Origin: Bacteroidales bacterium UBA4293
Lineage (GTDB): Bacteria > Bacteroidota > Bacteroidia > Bacteroidales > Bacteroidaceae
Length of the DNA stretch: 64,000 nt
Assembly (NCBI GenBank): GCA_002395835.1
Contig: DGVD01000004.1
Span: 1-64,000, forward strand
Direction of reading: 5' to 3'
The notes below the pieces were generated by a model. The model saw only the letters and a program-made list of their open reading frames with translations. It ran no database searches and was not told where the DNA came from. A program made the position numbers and the translations under genes. This document shows, piece by piece, positions 61,411 through 64,000 of this stretch; position 1 is the first letter of the stretch; every line of letters starts with the position of its first letter.

Positions 61411-63618
61411 ATGAATAATTGGAGAAAGGCCTGTTTTGCACTGCTGGCCACAGTGGTAATACCTATTTGGGCACAACCTGTGCATATTTCAACAAATAAA
61501 ACGTCATTAGTATTAGATGCTACCGAAGGTGAAACATTGACATTTGCCTATTATGGTGATAAGATTAATGATTCTGAAATTGATAATATGCTTGCAGCCG
61601 GAACTCCTAAAAAGGATGCATACCCTGCTTATGGAATGCAATGCATTGCCGAGACTGCATTAAGTGCTGTTCATGTAGATGGTAACATGACATTACAACT
61701 GGTAGTGAATGGGGTAAAGAAGTCAACCGAATCTAATGGGGCTAAAGTGACGACTATTACTTTGAAGGATTTGTCATATCCTTTTGTTGTTAATGTTCAT
61801 TATCGTACATATCCCAATAAGGAGATTATTGAAACATGGACTGACATGTCTCATCAAGAGAAAGGTGTGGTTAAACTCACTCAATTTGCTTCTGGTTATC
61901 TCCCTATCCGAGTGGGAAATGTTTGGGTAAGTCATCTGTATGGTTCATGGGCCAATGAGGCAAGAGTAGATGAGGAGCCTCTCCAGCATGGGATGCTGGT
62001 CATCAAGAACAAAGATGGTGCTCGTAACACACATACGTCTCATCCTGAGGTGATGATATCTTTAGATGGCAAACCTCAGGAAAACACAGGAAGGGTTATA
62101 GGTGCTGCACTTTGTTATAGTGGAAATTATAAACTTCGTTTTGATACGGGTGACGAAGATTACCATTGGTTCTTTGCGGGAATTAATGAAGAGAATTCAG
62201 AATATCATTTGCAAAAAGGTGAAACATTCGTTACACCTGTATTAGCACTGACATATAGCAAGGAAGGATTGGGTGGAGTTAGCCGTAATTTTCATCGTTG
62301 GGCACGTGAATATAAATTGGCACATGGCAACAAACTACGCAAGATATTGTTAAATAGTTGGGAAGGAGTTTATTTTAACATCAATGAGGCTGGCATGGAT
62401 CAAATGATGGCTGATATTGCTTCAATGGGAGGAGAACTCTTCGTGATGGATGATGGATGGTTTGGAGATAAATATCCGCGTAAGAATGATTCTTCTTCTT
62501 TAGGTGATTGGGTTGTAGATACTAATAAATTACCTAATGGTATTAATGGTTTACTCCGAAATGCCAAGAAGCATGGAATACGATTTGGTATTTGGATAGA
62601 GCCGGAAATGACCAATACAGTAAGTGAATTATATGAAAAACATCCAGAGTATATAATTAAACCTTCGAACCGAGAACCTAATTTAGGTAGGGGAGGAACT
62701 CAAGTTGTTTTAGACCTCTCCAACCCGAAAGTTCAAGATTTAGTGTTTCAGGTGGTTGATACACTAATGACGAATTATCCTGAGATTGATTATATAAAAT
62801 GGGATGCTAATGCTCCTATTATGAATCATGGTTCCCAATATCTTACTAAAGACAACCAAAGTCATTTGTACATAGAGTATCATCGCGGACTGGAAAAAGT
62901 ATTGAAACGCATTCGGGCTAAGTATCCAGATGTAACTATTCAGGATTGTGCTAGTGGTGGAGGACGTGCTAATTATGGATTGCTACCTTATTTTGATGAG
63001 TTCTGGGTTAGTGATGATACTGATGCTTTACAGAGAATCTATATGCAATGGGGAACAAGTTATTTCTTTCCTGCAATAGCAATGGCAAGTCATATTAGTG
63101 CGGCTCCCAACCATCAAACGTTCCGTTCTATTCCTATTAAATATCGTGTTGATGTGGCAATGAGTGGTAGATTGGGCATTGAGATTCAACCTAAAAATAT
63201 GACAGAGGATGAAAAGGCACTGGTTAAAAATGCAGTGGCAGAATATAAGCAGATTCGTGACATTGTGCAGTTTGGCGACCAATATCGTCTTCTTAATCCA
63301 AATGAAAAGAAAGGTGCAGCCAGTATGATGTTTGTCTCTGAGGATAAAGCACGCTCAGTTTTTTACTGGTGGAAAACAGAAACTTTTTGTGATCAACATT
63401 TGCCTCGTGTAACTATGAATGGCTTGGATTCACAAAAGCAATATAAGGTCCATGAATTAAATAGAATTGATACTAAACCTCTGGCATTTGAAGGGAGAAT
63501 ATTTAGTGGCGATTTTCTCATGAACAATGGTTTAGAAATGCCTTTAAGCCACGATGTGGATTATAACAAGAGAAACGATTATGCCAGTCGTGTACTTTAT
63601 CTAGAAGAAGTAAAGTGA
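61411..63618 (+). CDS. alpha-galactosidase, GH36, exported
   Basis: A 735-residue enzyme. Starting at 61411 gives a good signal peptide (ACFALLATVVIPIWAQ). The N-terminal beta-supersandwich is followed by the (beta/alpha)8 barrel: LLNSWEGVYF, LFVMDDGWFGDKYPR, FGIWIEPEMTN, nucleophile in YIKWDAN (Asp465) and acid/base in WVSDDTDA (Asp535), ending with a C-terminal beta-domain. Hydrolyses terminal alpha-1,6- or similarly linked galactose. It has its own promoter and a bidirectional terminator. Together with GH2 it suggests galactose in both anomeric forms in the target glycan. Confidence 0.93.
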   Translation: MNNWRKACFALLATVVIPIWAQPVHISTNKTSLVLDATEGETLTFAYYGDKINDSEIDNMLAAGTPKKDAYPAYGMQCIAETALSAVHVDGNMTLQLVVNGVKKSTESNGAKVTTITLKDLSYPFVVNVHYRTYPNKEIIETWTDMSHQEKGVVKLTQFASGYLPIRVGNVWVSHLYGSWANEARVDEEPLQHGMLVIKNKDGARNTHTSHPEVMISLDGKPQENTGRVIGAALCYSGNYKLRFDTGDEDYHWFFAGINEENSEYHLQKGETFVTPVLALTYSKEGLGGVSRNFHRWAREYKLAHGNKLRKILLNSWEGVYFNINEAGMDQMMADIASMGGELFVMDDGWFGDKYPRKNDSSSLGDWVVDTNKLPNGINGLLRNAKKHGIRFGIWIEPEMTNTVSELYEKHPEYIIKPSNREPNLGRGGTQVVLDLSNPKVQDLVFQVVDTLMTNYPEIDYIKWDANAPIMNHGSQYLTKDNQSHLYIEYHRGLEKVLKRIRAKYPDVTIQDCASGGGRANYGLLPYFDEFWVSDDTDALQRIYMQWGTSYFFPAIAMASHISAAPNHQTFRSIPIKYRVDVAMSGRLGIEIQPKNMTEDEKALVKNAVAEYKQIRDIVQFGDQYRLLNPNEKKGAASMMFVSEDKARSVFYWWKTETFCDQHLPRVTMNGLDSQKQYKVHELNRIDTKPLAFEGRIFSGDFLMNNGLEMPLSHDVDYNKRNDYASRVLYLEEVK

Positions 63619-63640
63619 AGCATTATTGAATTAATTATTT

Positions 63641-63686
63641 AAGCTCGAAAGAATGCATGAACATACAATCTTTCGAGCTTTTTTCT
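63641..63686. terminator. bidirectional terminator between the GH36 and WYL genes
   Basis: A 12-bp perfect stem AAGCTCGAAAGA / TCTTTCGAGCTT followed by TTTTT in the plus direction, with A-rich sequence on the other side. Confidence 0.85.
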
Positions 63687-63689
63687 ATG

Positions 63690-64000
63690 CTAGATGCTTT
63701 GCAATGAAGCTAACCCTTTCCGCATTTCCTCCATTACAAAATCTTTTAGTTCTTGATTTTCTAAAATCTGAATATGATTTGAAAGGCCCATGATGAATCG
63801 ACCAATTCCTCTAACATCACAGATTTGTGTGCTATATATCCAATGATCCTCTCCATCGGTTGTTAACTCGCCTTCGTGCACTATTATTTCTTCTCTAAGT
63901 AAATTGACAGCTTTTGTATCCAACCTTAATTTTGCAGGAATTAATTCCTCTCCTGTAAAATGGAAGGCATCAGTATAGGCTTTTTTATGGAAATGAAAGA
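63690..64000 (-). CDS. WYL-domain transcriptional regulator, C-terminal part (runs off the window)
   Basis: The reading frame is open to the end of the window. It encodes about 103 residues of the end of a WYL-domain protein: an AFHFTGEELIPAKLRLDT stretch in the WYL core, then the C-terminal extension RGIGRFIMGLSNHIQILENQ and ELKDFVMEEMRKG typical of the WCX part. A TTG at 63923 is an internal leucine codon, not the start. WYL proteins bind nucleic-acid or nucleotide ligands and regulate nearby genes. The DNA-binding part lies beyond base 64000, so the target is unknown. Confidence 0.8.
   Translation of the reverse strand, partial: FHFHKKAYTDAFHFTGEELIPAKLRLDTKAVNLLREEIIVHEGELTTDGEDHWIYSTQICDVRGIGRFIMGLSNHIQILENQELKDFVMEEMRKGLASLQSI

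Noticed and set aside
63690..63923. A 77-residue stand-alone small protein
   Set aside because: The TTG at 63923 is an internal codon; the frame continues to the window edge as the end of a WYL-domain regulator.
1..64000. CRISPR arrays, tRNA or rRNA genes, transposases, integrases
   Set aside because: No regularly spaced repeats, cloverleaf-like sequences or mobile-element proteins were recognised on either strand.

Overview
The window is chromosomal DNA of a gut-type Bacteroidales, most likely Bacteroides or Phocaeicola. The evidence is SusC/SusD and other TonB-linked receptors, many lipoproteins, BACON and DUF4374-type domains, GH78/GH106/GH38/GH36/GH2 enzymes, and promoters of the Bacteroidales type (-33 TTTG, about 20 nt, -7 TAnnTTTG) in front of many transcription units. 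No rRNA, tRNA, CRISPR array or insertion sequence was recognised.

Region 1 (1-12.6 kb, plus strand, visibly GC-rich): a possible remnant of an HU-like gene, a hexapeptide O-acetyltransferase, a BlaI/M56 (BlaR1-like) regulator pair with two palindromic operators over its promoter, a three-gene glycan operon (GH78-like rhamnosidase, double-domain alpha/beta hydrolase, GH38 alpha-mannosidase with a C-terminal discoidin-like domain), and a Na/Pi symporter-PhoU protein.

Region 2 (12.6-33.5 kb): an anaerobic (early cobalt insertion) cobalamin pathway. cobQ/cbiP is on the plus strand. A long minus-strand operon starts at a cobalamin riboswitch (29.8-30.0 kb). It encodes a TonB receptor, a BACON/DUF4374-type lipoprotein and a PepSY membrane protein (an arrangement like XusA-XusB-XusC), then an exported CbiK chelatase, the fused enzymes CbiH-C, CbiE-T, CbiG-F and CbiJ-D, a FecCD/BtuC-type permease, the CobD-type decarboxylase and CbiB. 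cobI/cbiL is divergent with its own promoter. A second cobalamin riboswitch (33.3-33.4 kb) precedes a periplasmic binding lipoprotein and a CbiA that is split into two overlapping genes. The transporter ATPase and the cobU/S/T/btuR-type genes are not in the window.

Region 3 (33.7-38.8 kb): an HU-like protein with an extra C-terminal helical domain, then lutABC (lactate oxidation) and aldA (lactaldehyde dehydrogenase). lutA and aldA share a nearly identical promoter block with an inverted repeat, which points to one shared regulator.

Region 4 (38.8-63.6 kb, AT-rich): a polysaccharide utilisation locus for a rhamnose- and galactose-containing glycan. The minus-strand operon runs GH30-like lipoprotein (apparently without catalytic residues), SusC, SusD, DUF1593 hydrolase (premature TGA), GH2 beta-galactosidase fused to a sugar-isomerase-type TIM barrel, type-B carboxylesterase, GH78 rhamnosidase, and alpha/beta hydrolase. 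A DUF6377-type membrane regulator lies upstream, and GH106 rhamnosidase and GH36 alpha-galactosidase are transcribed the other way. Rhamnose release here and AldA plus LutABC next door fit one route from rhamnose through lactaldehyde and lactate to pyruvate. The window ends inside a WYL-domain regulator.
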